DNA from: Anaerolineae bacterium
GTDB lineage: Bacteria > Chloroflexota > Anaerolineae > JAADDB01
Reading direction: 5' to 3'
Length of the DNA: 57,141 nt
NCBI GenBank assembly: GCA_015486845.1
Contig: WFQU01000040.1
Location: 1 to 57,141 of the forward strand
The notes beneath the pieces were generated by a model. That model was not told the DNA's origin, searched no databases, and was given only the letters and a program-made list of their open reading frames with translations. This document shows, piece by piece, positions 27,461-35,747 of this stretch (its first letter is position 1; every line of letters starts with the position of its first letter). Both the position numbers and the translations under genes were made by a program.

Positions 27461-28255
27461 CTAAGCACCCCCCGCCGGCAAATAATCTTGCAGCCAATGC
27501 AAAGTCAACTGGAAAGCTTCTTCTTCCCAAACGTGGGCGCTGTACGTGTGATCCGCACCTTCGATCCAATAGCGAGCGGTGCGTTCTGGTCCCGCTGCCG
27601 CCAGATAGCGGTCGGCGTGGCCCGGCGGTACGGATCCATCACGGGTACCATGCAAAATGAGCACAGGACCGTGATAACGCTCGATGCTTGCCAAAGGTTG
27701 TACGCTCTCTAAAGTAGCTAAGAAGTCAGGTCCTAACAAGAGGCCGCCTACATCAAAAGTACCGTCTGCTTGCCGGCCCAGCGGCGGCGGGATTGTCGCC
27801 AAGTCGGCCGCCGATTTATGGAAGAGTTCCTGCAAATCCGCTACGGCGGACCAAAGCAACAACGCGGCGACCCGGCGGTCCTCCCCGGCCACGCTGGCGG
27901 CCACTGCACCGCCGAGACTCAGTCCGAGCAAAGCTACGCGCTCAGGATCCACACCTGGTTGCCGGCGTAGCCAGGCCAACGCCGTCTGGGCATCGTCAAT
28001 TTCGGCGGGAATGGTCATCTCCTGAAAAGCACCTTCGCTTTCCCCGGAGCCACGGAAATCGAAACGCATGGCAAAATAACCGGCCGCGGCCAGCCGCCGG
28101 GCCATTTTGACGAAAAGGAAATGGCTCTCCATGCGGCTGCCGGTGAATCCGTGCAACATGACCAGTGCCGGTCGGCGTCCCGATTGCGCAGGCGCGTGCA
28201 ACATGCCGGCCAGGCGCTGACCTCGATTTTGAAAAGTTATCGCTGTTTCTACCAC
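27461..28255 (-). CDS. Alpha/beta hydrolase (serine esterase/peptidase-like)
   Basis: 264 aa from a GTG start with a GGAG ribosome site nine bases upstream. Alpha/beta-hydrolase fold: oxyanion strand LVMLHGFTGSRMESHFLF near residue 32, AMRFDFRGSGESEG near 63, nucleophile elbow LLGLSLGGAVA with Ser near 112, acid Asp in LILHGTRDGSVPP near 205, and catalytic His in IEGADHTYSAHVWEE near 239. The FTGSRMESHF and DFRGSGESEG stretches are typical of the cinnamoyl-esterase/YqkD-like group that cleaves acyl esters. Natural substrate unknown. Followed two bases later by DUF951. Confidence 0.87.
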   Translation of the reverse strand: MVETAITFQNRGQRLAGMLHAPAQSGRRPALVMLHGFTGSRMESHFLFVKMARRLAAAGYFAMRFDFRGSGESEGAFQEMTIPAEIDDAQTALAWLRRQPGVDPERVALLGLSLGGAVAASVAGEDRRVAALLLWSAVADLQELFHKSAADLATIPPPLGRQADGTFDVGGLLLGPDFLATLESVQPLASIERYHGPVLILHGTRDGSVPPGHADRYLAAAGPERTARYWIEGADHTYSAHVWEEEAFQLTLHWLQDYLPAGGA

Positions 28256-28294
28256 ACGTATTCATCTCCATCGTCGGTACAAGGCGCAACAAGC

Positions 28295-29275
28295 TCAGAC
28301 ATCGTACACTTCGGGATTGACACAGAAAGGCAGGCGCTCACCGCACAAGCCGGCCAACAAATTTTCTGCCGCTAAGCGGGCCATTTGGTCACGCGTCGCC
28401 ACCGTCGCGCTGCCAATATGTGGCGTAACGATGATATTATCCAAAGTCAGCAATGGATGGTCGGCCGGTAACGGTTCCGGATTGGTCACGTCCAGCGCTG
28501 CATAAGCGATGACGCTGTCACGCAGCGCCCGGTATAGTGCCATGCTGTCCACAATTTTTCCTCGAGCCGTGTTCACCAAGATGGCCGTACGCTTCATTTT
28601 GTGCAGCGCCGTATCGTCGATGAGCCGTTCCGTTTCTGCCACAAGCGGCGTGTGCACGCTGACGAAATCCGACTGCGCCAAAAGCGTGTCCAAACTCACC
28701 AGTTCGGCGCCCAACCGGTCCGCCTGTGGGTGTGGATGCCGGTTGTGGTACAAAATACGGCAATCGAAACCTGCACAACGCCGGGCCAACGCGTAGCCGA
28801 TGCGGCCCATGCCGATGATGCCAATACTGCTGCCATGCACCGCGGCGCCTAAGAAGCCCAACGGCATCCAGGTGTGCCATTGGGCGGTACGCACAAAGCG
28901 ATCCGCTTCCAGCAAACGCCGTGCCGCGGCCATCAACAAGGCAAAAGCGAGGTCGGCCGTTGCTTCCGTCAACACACCAGGGGTATTACCCACCGGAATG
29001 CTGCGGCGATTGCACGCTGCAATGTCCACATTGTCGTAGCCCACGGCGAAATTGCTTACCACTTTGAGTTGCGGCCCGGCTGCTTCCAGCAGCGCACCAT
29101 CCACCCGGTCTGTCAACAAAGTGAGCAATCCGTCTGCACCCGCCACCCAGGATAGTGCAGTAGCTCGCGGCATGGGCATCTCCTCCGGCCAAACTCGCAC
29201 ATCGGCAGCAGCACGCAGTAATGACAAGCCGGCTTCGGGAATGCGACGCATTACCACAACGTGAGGCTTGCTCAT
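28295..29275 (-). CDS. D-2-hydroxyacid dehydrogenase (glyoxylate/hydroxypyruvate reductase-like)
   Basis: 326 aa, two-domain D-isomer 2-hydroxyacid dehydrogenase. NAD(P)-binding GIIGMGRIGYALARR near residue 152, HNRHPHP at the cofactor-selecting position (Arg after Asn suggests NADP use), catalytic Arg in LVNTARGKIVD near 234, Glu in DVTNPEPLPADHPLL near 266 and His in VTPHIGSATVATR near 282. FAVGYDNVDIAACNRRSIPVGNTPGVLTEATADLA fits the GyaR/GRHPR group, which reduces glyoxylate or hydroxypyruvate. It starts as ATGA on the stop of the second HTH-Hfq-like gene, so translation is coupled to that regulator-like protein. Confidence 0.9.
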   Translation of the reverse strand: MSKPHVVVMRRIPEAGLSLLRAAADVRVWPEEMPMPRATALSWVAGADGLLTLLTDRVDGALLEAAGPQLKVVSNFAVGYDNVDIAACNRRSIPVGNTPGVLTEATADLAFALLMAAARRLLEADRFVRTAQWHTWMPLGFLGAAVHGSSIGIIGMGRIGYALARRCAGFDCRILYHNRHPHPQADRLGAELVSLDTLLAQSDFVSVHTPLVAETERLIDDTALHKMKRTAILVNTARGKIVDSMALYRALRDSVIAYAALDVTNPEPLPADHPLLTLDNIIVTPHIGSATVATRDQMARLAAENLLAGLCGERLPFCVNPEVYDV

Positions 29276-29709
29276 ACAGTCTCCTCCGCTGGCGGCGTAA
29301 AAGGTTCCCCGGCCAGGCTCCAGCGTTCCACAGTATGCCGCTGCACGACTACTTCCGTACCATCTTCTCGAGCAAGCAGAAGGGCTCCCAGATCAAACCA
29401 ACGCACGGTACCGACGAATGTTTCGCCGGAGGCTAATTCGAACTGAGATAGAGCTCCTGTTTCTACCACTTTTCGCAAGAAAAATGTGAGCGCCCGACGC
29501 GACCAGGGTTGACGCCAGGTTACTTCCGCCCAAGGAACACCGTAAAACGCAGCCAGTTTGTGCAATGCATCCTCATCATACATTGGCCGATAGCGTTGCT
29601 CTAATTGTCGCAAAAAAGATCCTGGCACGCCAGTAGCCTCGCTGACCTCTAAGAAAGAGATACCCCCATTTACTGCTCGCAGATAGCGAAAATAGTCATT
29701 ATTGCTCAT
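29272..29709 (-). CDS. Helix-turn-helix protein with C-terminal Hfq/LSm-like domain (short form)
   Basis: 145 aa from ATG 29709 (MSNNDYFRYLRAVNGG), overlapping the end of the partner gene by 11 bases. Residues about 6-60 read as a degenerate XRE-type helix-turn-helix (FLEVSEATGVPGSFLRQLEQ, then YDEDALHKLAAFYGV). Residues 76-131 (TFFLRKVVETGALSQFEL, then VGTVRWFDLGALLLAR and VVVQRHTVERW) follow the Hfq pattern: N-terminal helix, five-strand Sm fold with the G-x-I-x-x-F-D-x-x-x-h-h-L Sm1 signature and a (K/R)-H Sm2 end. Hfq proteins form RNA-binding rings. A single chain with both domains would connect DNA binding and RNA binding; I know of no described function. It is followed immediately by the reductase gene. 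Confidence 0.72.
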   Translation of the reverse strand: MSNNDYFRYLRAVNGGISFLEVSEATGVPGSFLRQLEQRYRPMYDEDALHKLAAFYGVPWAEVTWRQPWSRRALTFFLRKVVETGALSQFELASGETFVGTVRWFDLGALLLAREDGTEVVVQRHTVERWSLAGEPFTPPAEETV

Positions 29710-30421
29710 CGCTTTGCTCCAGCAAGCAACGATAGTATGAAATGGCCAGTTTATTGATGGAAACCTGTTCCCCCGCCTCATTTTCTATCACAATTTGATA
29801 AGGGCCAAAGCCTACCAACAGCCCGCTAAGCGTTGTGCCGTCGAACAGAACAATGCGTAACGACGCTTTCCCATCCTGGCAGGCCTGCAAAAAGTTCAAC
29901 TCGAACTTATCCACGCTTTCGGGCAAATATGGGCGTTGCATGTTTTGTTCATGTTCCTTAGATCGTTGTTGCGCGATTGCCTGCTGAAGGTCGTTCAAGA
30001 GCCGGCTGGCTTCTTTCTGGCTCAAGGTGCTGACAGGTTTACCTAACTGTTCTTGCAATGCTTCGGCGGACCGGTCCAATCGTTTCAATAACCGATCGAT
30101 CTGTTCAATTTGCGTTTCCCGAATAGGTGGCAAAGGTCGTGGTTTCTTGGGCGCCGCCGCTTTCTTGGCAGGGCGGCGTGGTTTGCTATGCCCCCGCGCT
30201 TTCTTTGGGGCAGCTTTCCGTTGCAAAGGTGGATCAGAACGAATCTTGATTTCCCATTCCTCCACGTAAAGTGCTTTAGCCAGCCTCCCTAAATCATTGA
30301 ATGGGATCTCCTGGCTTCCCTGTTCGTAAGAATGAATCATTTGTGCCGACACACCGGAGCGAGCAGCTAACTGGCTAACAGATAAACCTTTCCGCTTGCG
30401 AATTTCCCATAAATTATACAT
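29699..30421 (-). CDS. XRE-type helix-turn-helix protein with C-terminal Hfq-like domain (long form)
   Basis: 240 aa from ATG 30421, chosen because GGGAGAG lies seven bases upstream and a promoter sits 70 bases away. Residues 5-56 are a canonical XRE helix-turn-helix (LSVSQLAARSGVSAQMIHS then YEQGSQEIP). Residues 61-98 are a Lys/Pro/Ala-rich basic linker. Residues 101-160 look like a coiled coil. Residues 173-230 match Hfq: KFELNFLQACQDGKAS, LRIVLFDGTTLSG, LLVGFGPYQIVIEN and INKLAIS line up without gaps with the Hfq helix and Sm1 and with YKHAIS of Sm2. The His of Sm2 is Leu here. A possible DNA- and RNA-binding regulator, head of a run of ten minus-strand genes. A basic DNA-binding protein with a coincidental beta barrel remains possible. 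Confidence 0.78.
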   Translation of the reverse strand: MYNLWEIRKRKGLSVSQLAARSGVSAQMIHSYEQGSQEIPFNDLGRLAKALYVEEWEIKIRSDPPLQRKAAPKKARGHSKPRRPAKKAAAPKKPRPLPPIRETQIEQIDRLLKRLDRSAEALQEQLGKPVSTLSQKEASRLLNDLQQAIAQQRSKEHEQNMQRPYLPESVDKFELNFLQACQDGKASLRIVLFDGTTLSGLLVGFGPYQIVIENEAGEQVSINKLAISYYRCLLEQSDEQ

Positions 30422-30469
30422 CGTTCTCTCCCTTTGAGTGGCAAAAACCAACGAATCAGTGTCTGTCTT

Positions 30470-30483
30470 ACCCTTGAAAGGGT
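30470..30483. promoter_or_regulatory. Operator-like dyad at the start of the HTH-Hfq transcript
   Basis: Perfect 6-2-6 palindrome ACCCTT-GA-AAGGGT, centred five bases downstream of the expected transcript start of the long HTH-Hfq gene. XRE-type regulators often bind such dyads to repress their own gene. Autoregulation is inference. Confidence 0.45.
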
Positions 30484-30488
30484 GTTTC

Positions 30489-30518
30489 ATCATATAACAA
30501 GATATCTCTTTCTGTCAA
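30489..30518 (-). promoter_or_regulatory. Promoter for the HTH-Hfq gene pair
   Basis: Perfect TTGACA (30513-30518), 18-base spacer and TATGAT (30489-30494) on the minus strand. It heads a largely overlapping run of genes and is divergent from the tRNA-Leu promoter 64 bases away. Confidence 0.8.
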
Positions 30519-30581
30519 CTACTTTTTATCCAACTCAATAATCCCAAATGCGGCAATGCGGTAAGTCCAGGTGAGGTACGT

Positions 30582-30610
30582 TTGACAAAACGTGCCTTTG
30601 GTGTTAAAGT
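30582..30610 (+). promoter_or_regulatory. Promoter for tRNA-Leu
   Basis: TTGACA (30582-30587), 17-base spacer, TAAAGT (30605-30610); transcription would begin about five bases before the tRNA. Confidence 0.65.
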
Positions 30611-30621
30611 GTCATGTGTGA

Positions 30622-30706
30622 GCCGGAGTGGCGGAACAGGGAGACGCGCTGCGTTCAGGGCGCAGTGGGCGCTACGCCCGTGTGGGTTCGAATCCCACCT
30701 TCGGCA
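30622..30706 (+). tRNA. tRNA-Leu (anticodon CAG)
   Basis: 85 nt. Acceptor stem GCCGGAG pairs with CTTCGGC (one G-T), discriminator A, no encoded CCA. Anticodon arm CTGCG-TTCAGGG-CGCAG gives anticodon CAG. The long variable arm (GTGGGCGCTACGCCC) and GTTCGAAT T-loop confirm a class II tRNA. Confidence 0.95.
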
Positions 30707-30773
30707 TACTACAGCAGTGGAAATAGCCATAATACGTATTTCGTATTACGGCAACATCTGCAAAATCACCCTA

Positions 30774-30839
30774 CGGCGATTAGCATGCAACCTGCGCAGG
30801 CAGGTTTCGCAGCTGTGGCAGCGATTTCCAATCGCCGGG
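30774..30839. repeat. CGGCGATTAG palindromic element, copy 2
   Basis: CGGCGATTAGCATGCAACC at one end and CAATCGCCGG at the other, with the internal AACCTGC/GCAGGTT palindrome. It is followed by GCGTTGACCTGCGTCCCATT, then directly by a reversed hairpin-chain element. Confidence 0.85.
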
Positions 30840-30872
30840 CGTGCGTAGCTTGCGTTGACCTGCGTCCCATTC

Positions 30873-31020
30873 CGGTGCGCCGGCCCCTTGCCGCCCCGGC
30901 GGCGGGGTACATCAAGGTAGGGTCCTCTGCCAAGAGGCTGCTTAACACCAGCCCCTTTCTAAGGGGCTTATCACTTACGTAGCACGGGGATTTGCCCCCC
31001 GTGCGCTCGGGCGGAGAACG
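30873..31020. repeat. Hairpin-chain repeat element, reverse orientation, shortened
   Basis: Reverse complement of the 8747/10816 type: a Gly/Pro-codon-like GCCGCC-rich start, CCTCTGCCAAGAGGCTG, an AGCCCC-TTTCTAA-GGGGCT hairpin, GTAGCACGGGG-ATTTGCC-CCCCGTGC and CGGGCGGAGAACG. The AGAAGTTCAACTTCT palindrome is missing; another CGGCGATTAG copy begins where it should be. Confidence 0.82.
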
Positions 31021-31022
31021 CT

Positions 31023-31119
31023 GGCGATTAGCATGCAACCTGCGCAGGTAGGTTTCGCAGCTGTGGCAGCGATTTCCAATCGCCGGGCGTGCGTAGCTTG
31101 CGTTGATCTGCGTCCCATT
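31023..31119. repeat. CGGCGATTAG palindromic element, copy 3 with its CTGCGT tail
   Basis: Almost identical to copy 2, 250 bases away, in the same direction. Its tail TTGATCTGCGTCCCATTTTA leads to within 20 bases of the ribosome site of the FtsB-like gene, so the element supplies part of that gene's leader. Confidence 0.85.
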
Positions 31120-31140
31120 TTATTTTCAAGGAAGGTTCTC

Positions 31141-31527
31141 ATGAAGAGGTTACCATCTTCTCACCAGAGACGTTTCTCTATGACACCAGTGACACTCTTC
31201 CTCTTAGGTTTTTCATTTTTAGTTATCGTATTCACTTACCAAATCGGCCGGAATTTGAAAGACATTCACGATTGGCGAGCGAAGATCACTAAAGAACAGC
31301 ATCTTTATGCACAAGAAGAAACGCGTAAAGATGATCTGGAACGGCTGGAAAGAGCTGCTATAGATTCGAGCGCCATGCTCCGTTATTTAAAACGGCAATT
31401 CGGTTATCTGCAACCCGGGGAAACCTTATACCGGGCACCAGATTCGGCTTCATTATCAGATGCATCACGATCTGCTGCGCCGACACTCTGGCAAGCGTTG
31501 TTTACTGGTAAGCGCGCCTCCCCGTAA
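31141..31527 (+). CDS. FtsB/DivIC-like septum formation protein
   Basis: 128 aa from ATG 31141, seven bases after AAGGAAGG. The frame is open for another 36 codons upstream, but that is translated repeat DNA. Residues 16-36 form one transmembrane helix (PVTLFLLGFSFLVIVFTYQI), residues 40-75 a coiled coil rich in Lys, Glu and Gln, and residues 82-98 the LKRQFGYLQPGETLYR stretch resembling the FtsB/DivIC ending 'R..(F/Y)GY..PGE..Y'. These small bitopic proteins join FtsL and FtsQ in the division complex. A disordered Ser/Ala-rich tail follows. The assignment rests on architecture and the short motif, so it is moderately sure. It sits alone between tRNA genes. Confidence 0.65.
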   Translation: MKRLPSSHQRRFSMTPVTLFLLGFSFLVIVFTYQIGRNLKDIHDWRAKITKEQHLYAQEETRKDDLERLERAAIDSSAMLRYLKRQFGYLQPGETLYRAPDSASLSDASRSAAPTLWQALFTGKRASP

Positions 31528-31589
31528 CACAACCTGCCGGCATACATGTCAAGCTGCTGTTTTCCGCAACGATTCAGCACGCTGGATGT

Positions 31590-31618
31590 TTGACAGTTAT
31601 TTATCTTAGCGCTATAAT
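31590..31618 (+). promoter_or_regulatory. Consensus promoter for the two methionine tRNAs
   Basis: TTGACA (31590-31595), 17-base spacer, TATAAT (31613-31618): a perfect sigma-70-type promoter 12 bases before the initiator tRNA. Confidence 0.88.
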
Positions 31619-31629
31619 GTTCATTGTGA

Positions 31630-31701
31630 TGCGGGGTGGAGCAGTGGCAGCTCGTCGGGCTCATAACCCGAAGGTCGGAGGTTCGAATCCTTCCCCCGCT
31701 A
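31630..31701 (+). tRNA. Initiator tRNA-fMet (anticodon CAT)
   Basis: Acceptor GCGGGG/CCCCGC with an unpaired first position (T opposite T), discriminator A, no encoded CCA. The anticodon stem TCGGG-CTCATAA-CCCGA carries the three G-C pairs, and position 1-72 is mismatched; both are bacterial initiator hallmarks. The D-arm GAGC-AGTGGCA-GCTC and GTTCGAAT T-loop are normal. Confidence 0.92.
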
Positions 31702-31710
31702 CTTTTTTTG

Positions 31711-31783
31711 GGCGGCGTAGCTCAGTCGGTAGAGCAAACGGCTCATAATCGTTGGGTCACAGGTTCAAGTCCTGTCGCCGCCA
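31711..31783 (+). tRNA. Elongator tRNA-Met (anticodon CAT)
   Basis: 73 nt. GGCGGCG pairs fully with CGCCGCC, discriminator A. Anticodon arm AACGG-CTCATAA-TCGTT, anticodon CAT. The GGGTCACAGGTTCAAGTCC variable/T-arm text resembles elongator tRNA-Met rather than tRNA-Ile2, though a lysidine-modified Ile2 cannot be fully excluded. Nine bases after tRNA-fMet, so co-transcribed. Confidence 0.9.
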
Positions 31784-31788
31784 CTTTC

Positions 31789-31815
31789 AGCCGGGGAAAT
31801 TCCCCGGCTTTTTTT
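31789..31815 (+). terminator. Rho-independent terminator of the tRNA-Met unit
   Basis: Nine-base stem AGCCGGGGA / TCCCCGGCT with a three-base loop, directly followed by TTTTTT. Confidence 0.92.
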
Positions 31816-31873
31816 AATGACCTGTTTCCTCTATATAATACCCACCAGTCGCCTCGCCGCGGCTTCGCGATGG

Positions 31874-33544
31874 CTACAGCCCGGTGGGTGCGCTGTACTC
31901 ACCGAAAACCCGGCGCAGCACAGCATGGATTTCGCCCAAAGTCGCGTAAGCCTGCACCGCCTCCAATAAGACCGGCATCAGGGGAGCATTTGGCTCACGA
32001 GCGGCCTCTTCTACTGCGGCTAAAGTGCGTTGCACCTTTTCTGGATTCCTATGTGTCTTGAGGGCTTGCAGCCGCGCTACCTGTCGTTGCTGCACGGCAG
32101 GATCAACCCGCAGTAAACTCTCCGGCCGGTGTTCCTTATCATCCTGGAAACGATTAACACCCACTACGATCTGCTCGGCCTGCTCTACAGCTCGTTGGGC
32201 ACGATAAGCACTTTCCTGAATTTCGCTCTGCATGAATCCCGTTTCGATAGCACGCAGCGCGCCGCCCATGGCGTCAATACGCTGGATGTAAGCCATAGCC
32301 CGGCGCTCCACTTCGTTGGTGAGATGTTCCACATAATAACTACCGGCTAACGGATCGATACTTTCCGCCACGCCGGATTCGTAAGCGATGATTTGCTGCG
32401 TGCGCAGCGCCACTTCTACCGACGCTTCGCTGGGCAGCGCCAATGCCTCGTCCATGGAATTGGTGTGCAAGCTTTGCGTGCCTCCCAGCACCGCCGCCAG
32501 CGCCTGCAAAGTGACCCGGACGACATTATTCTGTGGCTGTTGGGCCGTCAGCGCGGAGCCGGCGGTCTGGGTGTGGAAACGCAATTTCATCGCTTTGACA
32601 TCGGTCACCCCGAAACGCTCTTTCATGATACGGCTCCAGATGCGCCGCGCGGCGCGAAACTTGGCAATTTCCTCGAAGAGATTATTGTGGGCGTTGAAGA
32701 AAAAAGAGATCTGCCGGGCAAAACGGTTCACGTCCAGGCCGGCGTCGATGGCCGCCTGCACGTAAGCGATGCCGTTGCTGAGGGTGAAAGCCAATTCCTG
32801 CACGGCGTTGCTGCCCGCTTCGCGAATGTGATAGCCGCTGACGCTGATGCTGTTCCAGTGCGGAATATGTTCCGTGGTATAGCGAAAGATATCCACGGTA
32901 AGCCGAAGCGACGGCCGGGGCGGGAAAATATAAGTGCCCCTGGCGATATACTCCTTGAGAATGTCATTCTGCACCGTGCCCCGCAGTCTATCTTCGGAAA
33001 TGCCTTGTTGTTTGCCCACTGCGATGACCATCGCCAAGAGCACTGCAGCCGGCGCGTTGATGGTCATGGAGATGCTTACTTTGTCCAGGGGAATCTGGTC
33101 CAGCAGGCGTTCCATATCCGCCAGTGAGGAAATGGCCACCCCGACTTTGCCCACTTCGCCGGCCGCCAACGGGTGGTCGGAGTCGTAGCCCAATTGCGTG
33201 GGCAAATCGAATGCCACGGAGAGCCCGGTTTGGCCTTGGGCTAACAAATAGCGGTAGCGGGCGTTGGATTCCTCGGCGGTGGCATAGCCGGCGTACTGGC
33301 GCATGGTCCAGAAACGCCCCCGGTACATGGTGGGCTGCACACCGCGGGTGAACGGGTATTGGCCCGGGAAACCAAGGTCATGGGCGTAATCCACCGGCAC
33401 CTCCGGCGGTGTAAGCAGGCGGGGTTGCGGAATACCGGATGCGGTCTGAAACACTTTCTCTCGCTCCGGTGCTTTCTTCAGTAGTGGCTCTAAGATGTTT
33501 TCCTGCCACGCCTGGCGCTGCCGGTGTAAATTATCATCAGTCAT
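31874..33544 (-). CDS. mutA: Methylmalonyl-CoA mutase, catalytic (large) subunit
   Basis: 556 aa, the length of stand-alone mutase catalytic subunits, with no C-terminal B12-binding domain. It interconverts methylmalonyl-CoA and succinyl-CoA with adenosylcobalamin. Conserved blocks: [17 protein letters not shown] near residue 71, [20 protein letters not shown] near 93, the [13 protein letters not shown] block near 112, [21 protein letters not shown] near 190 and [16 protein letters not shown] near 230. Tyr in the first block and Arg in ARGTYI are the residues that distinguish methylmalonyl- from isobutyryl-CoA mutase. A separate small B12-binding subunit must be encoded elsewhere. It follows the biotin carrier gene by 38 bases, so carboxylase and mutase form one propionyl-CoA unit. 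Confidence 0.93.
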   Translation of the reverse strand: MTDDNLHRQRQAWQENILEPLLKKAPEREKVFQTASGIPQPRLLTPPEVPVDYAHDLGFPGQYPFTRGVQPTMYRGRFWTMRQYAGYATAEESNARYRYLLAQGQTGLSVAFDLPTQLGYDSDHPLAAGEVGKVGVAISSLADMERLLDQIPLDKVSISMTINAPAAVLLAMVIAVGKQQGISEDRLRGTVQNDILKEYIARGTYIFPPRPSLRLTVDIFRYTTEHIPHWNSISVSGYHIREAGSNAVQELAFTLSNGIAYVQAAIDAGLDVNRFARQISFFFNAHNNLFEEIAKFRAARRIWSRIMKERFGVTDVKAMKLRFHTQTAGSALTAQQPQNNVVRVTLQALAAVLGGTQSLHTNSMDEALALPSEASVEVALRTQQIIAYESGVAESIDPLAGSYYVEHLTNEVERRAMAYIQRIDAMGGALRAIETGFMQSEIQESAYRAQRAVEQAEQIVVGVNRFQDDKEHRPESLLRVDPAVQQRQVARLQALKTHRNPEKVQRTLAAVEEAAREPNAPLMPVLLEAVQAYATLGEIHAVLRRVFGEYSAPTGL

Positions 33545-33582
33545 AAAATATCATTCGCCTTTCGTATTACTGGCCAGCACGC

Positions 33583-34070
<488 letters not shown>

Positions 34071-34074
<4 letters not shown>

Positions 34075-35570
34075 AGCGACCACCTTCCACCGCGCCCGGC
34101 CCAGCGCCATAATGAGCTTTCCCTTTTTTGCGGACGTTGCAAGACAGCGTTCTGGCGGCCCCGTTCGTGGGCAAGTACCGCAGCCAAGAGCACAGCAGCT
34201 TCTTCATATTCCGGCGGTAGGGGCGTGTCTTCTGGATGAAAACGCTCTTCCAGGAAAGTCGTATCCAATGTGCCCCACATGAATTGGGAGCTCTCCATGA
34301 TCTGAATGTGCAGCGGAATAGAACTTTGGATGCCGGCAATTTGATACTCGCTCAATGCCCTGCGCATGCGCAAAATAGCTTGTGCCCTGGTCTCCCCCCA
34401 AACAATCACTTTAGCGACCATGGGGTCGTAATAAAGCGAGACTTCCATGCCGCTGTACAGGCTGCTTTCCACACGCACCCCCGGCCCGGTGGGTTCTTTC
34501 AAAGCGATAATCTTGCCGGAAGAAGGCAAAAAATGGCTATACGGATCTTCAGCCGTGATGCGACATTCGATGGCCCATCCCTGAATGCGGATATCTTCCT
34601 GTTTGTAACGCAAAGGCCGACCGTTGGCGATGGCTAACTGTTCCTTGACAATGTCTATACCCGTGACCATCTCGGTAACCGGATGTTCTACTTGCAATCG
34701 GGTGTTCATTTCCAGGAAATAGAAGTTTTTGTCCTTGTCCAGCAAAAATTCCACCGTGCCGGCATTGGTGTAGCCGGTCGCTTGCGCCGCCGCAACCGCC
34801 GTTGCGCCCATCCTGGCGCGCAGTTCCGGCGTCACCGCCACAGAAGGTGCCTCTTCCACCAGTTTTTGGTGACGGCGTTGAATGGAACATTCCCTTTCGC
34901 CTAAATAGATAACATGACCATGTTGGTCCGCTAGAATCTGGATTTCTACATGGCGGGCATTGCGCAATAGCTTTTCCAAGTAAATAGTGTCGTCGCCGAA
35001 AGCACCCATCGCCTCTCGCCGGGCCGCGGCCAAAGCGGATCGCATCTCCTCGGCGCTGTGCACCGCACGCATTCCTTTGCCGCCACCGCCAGCAGCAGCT
35101 TTGATAAGCAACGGGTAGCCGATCTCCTCGGCACGGCGCAGCGCTTCCTCATCCGCCAGTCCCTCTTCCGTGCCGGGAACCACCGGCACGCCGGCAGCGA
35201 TCATCGTTTTACGGGCTGCGACTTTATTGCCCATGAGCCGGATCGCTTCCGGCGGCGGGCCGATAAAAATGAGCCCGGCATCGACACAAGCTTGCGCGAA
35301 ATCGGCATTTTCGGCCAAGAAACCATAGCCGGGATGAATAGCATCAACGCCGGCTTGCTTCGCAACTTCTATGATGCGGTCTATTCGCAAATAACTTTCT
35401 CGGGAAGGCGCTGGCCCAATGTGATAAGCCTCATCGGCATAGCGCACGTGCAAAGCTGTCCGGTCGGCATCTGAATAAACGGCCACGGTTTGCAGCCCGC
35501 GTTCTTCGCACGCTCGCAGGACTCGGATGGCAATTTCACCTCGGTTTGCGACTAATACTTTTTTGAACAT
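34071..35570 (-). CDS. accC: Biotin carboxylase subunit of an acyl-CoA carboxylase
   Basis: 499 aa. Carboxylates biotin with ATP and bicarbonate. N-terminal VLVANRGEIAIRVLRACEE, ATP-grasp glycine loop AAAGGGGKGMRAV near residue 160, YLEKLLRNARHVEIQILAD near 198, ERECSIQRRHQKLVEEAPS near 225, FLEMNTRLQVEHPVTE near 283, ECRITAEDP near 330 and KVIVWGETRAQAILRM near 395. The C-terminal 50 residues (ERGRQNAVLQRPQKRESS) go beyond the usual ~450 residues and are basic. Starts from an ATG with GAGGA just upstream. Its partners are the carrier (coupled, downstream) and the carboxyltransferase gene upstream. Whether acetyl- or propionyl-CoA is the true substrate is judged from the mutase neighbour. Confidence 0.93.
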
Positions 35571-35747
35571 TTTTCCTCTATTTTATGTAGACTAATGCAC
35601 AGCGTCGGATGACATCTATCCATTGCCGCCTCTGATGGCGTTTGGCTATCGGCTATCGGCTCACAGCTAATGGCCTTTCTTTCTCCCGGCCACGCCGCAT
35701 TCCGCGCCTAGACTCTGCCCGTCGCGCCAACACGCCTTGGCGAGACT

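Noticed and set aside
29272-30421. Toxin-antitoxin pair (two small overlapping HTH genes)
   Set aside because: Neither protein has a toxin domain; both C-terminal regions read as Sm-like folds.
31033-31140. Upstream extension of the FtsB-like protein
   Set aside because: It is translated repeat DNA (also read at 30783 and 56911 with nearly the same residues) and a good ribosome site precedes ATG 31141.
31711-31783. tRNA-Ile2 (lysidine-modified CAT) instead of tRNA-Met
   Set aside because: The variable and T-arm sequence (GGGTCACAGGTTC) resembles elongator tRNA-Met; kept as Met with the doubt noted.
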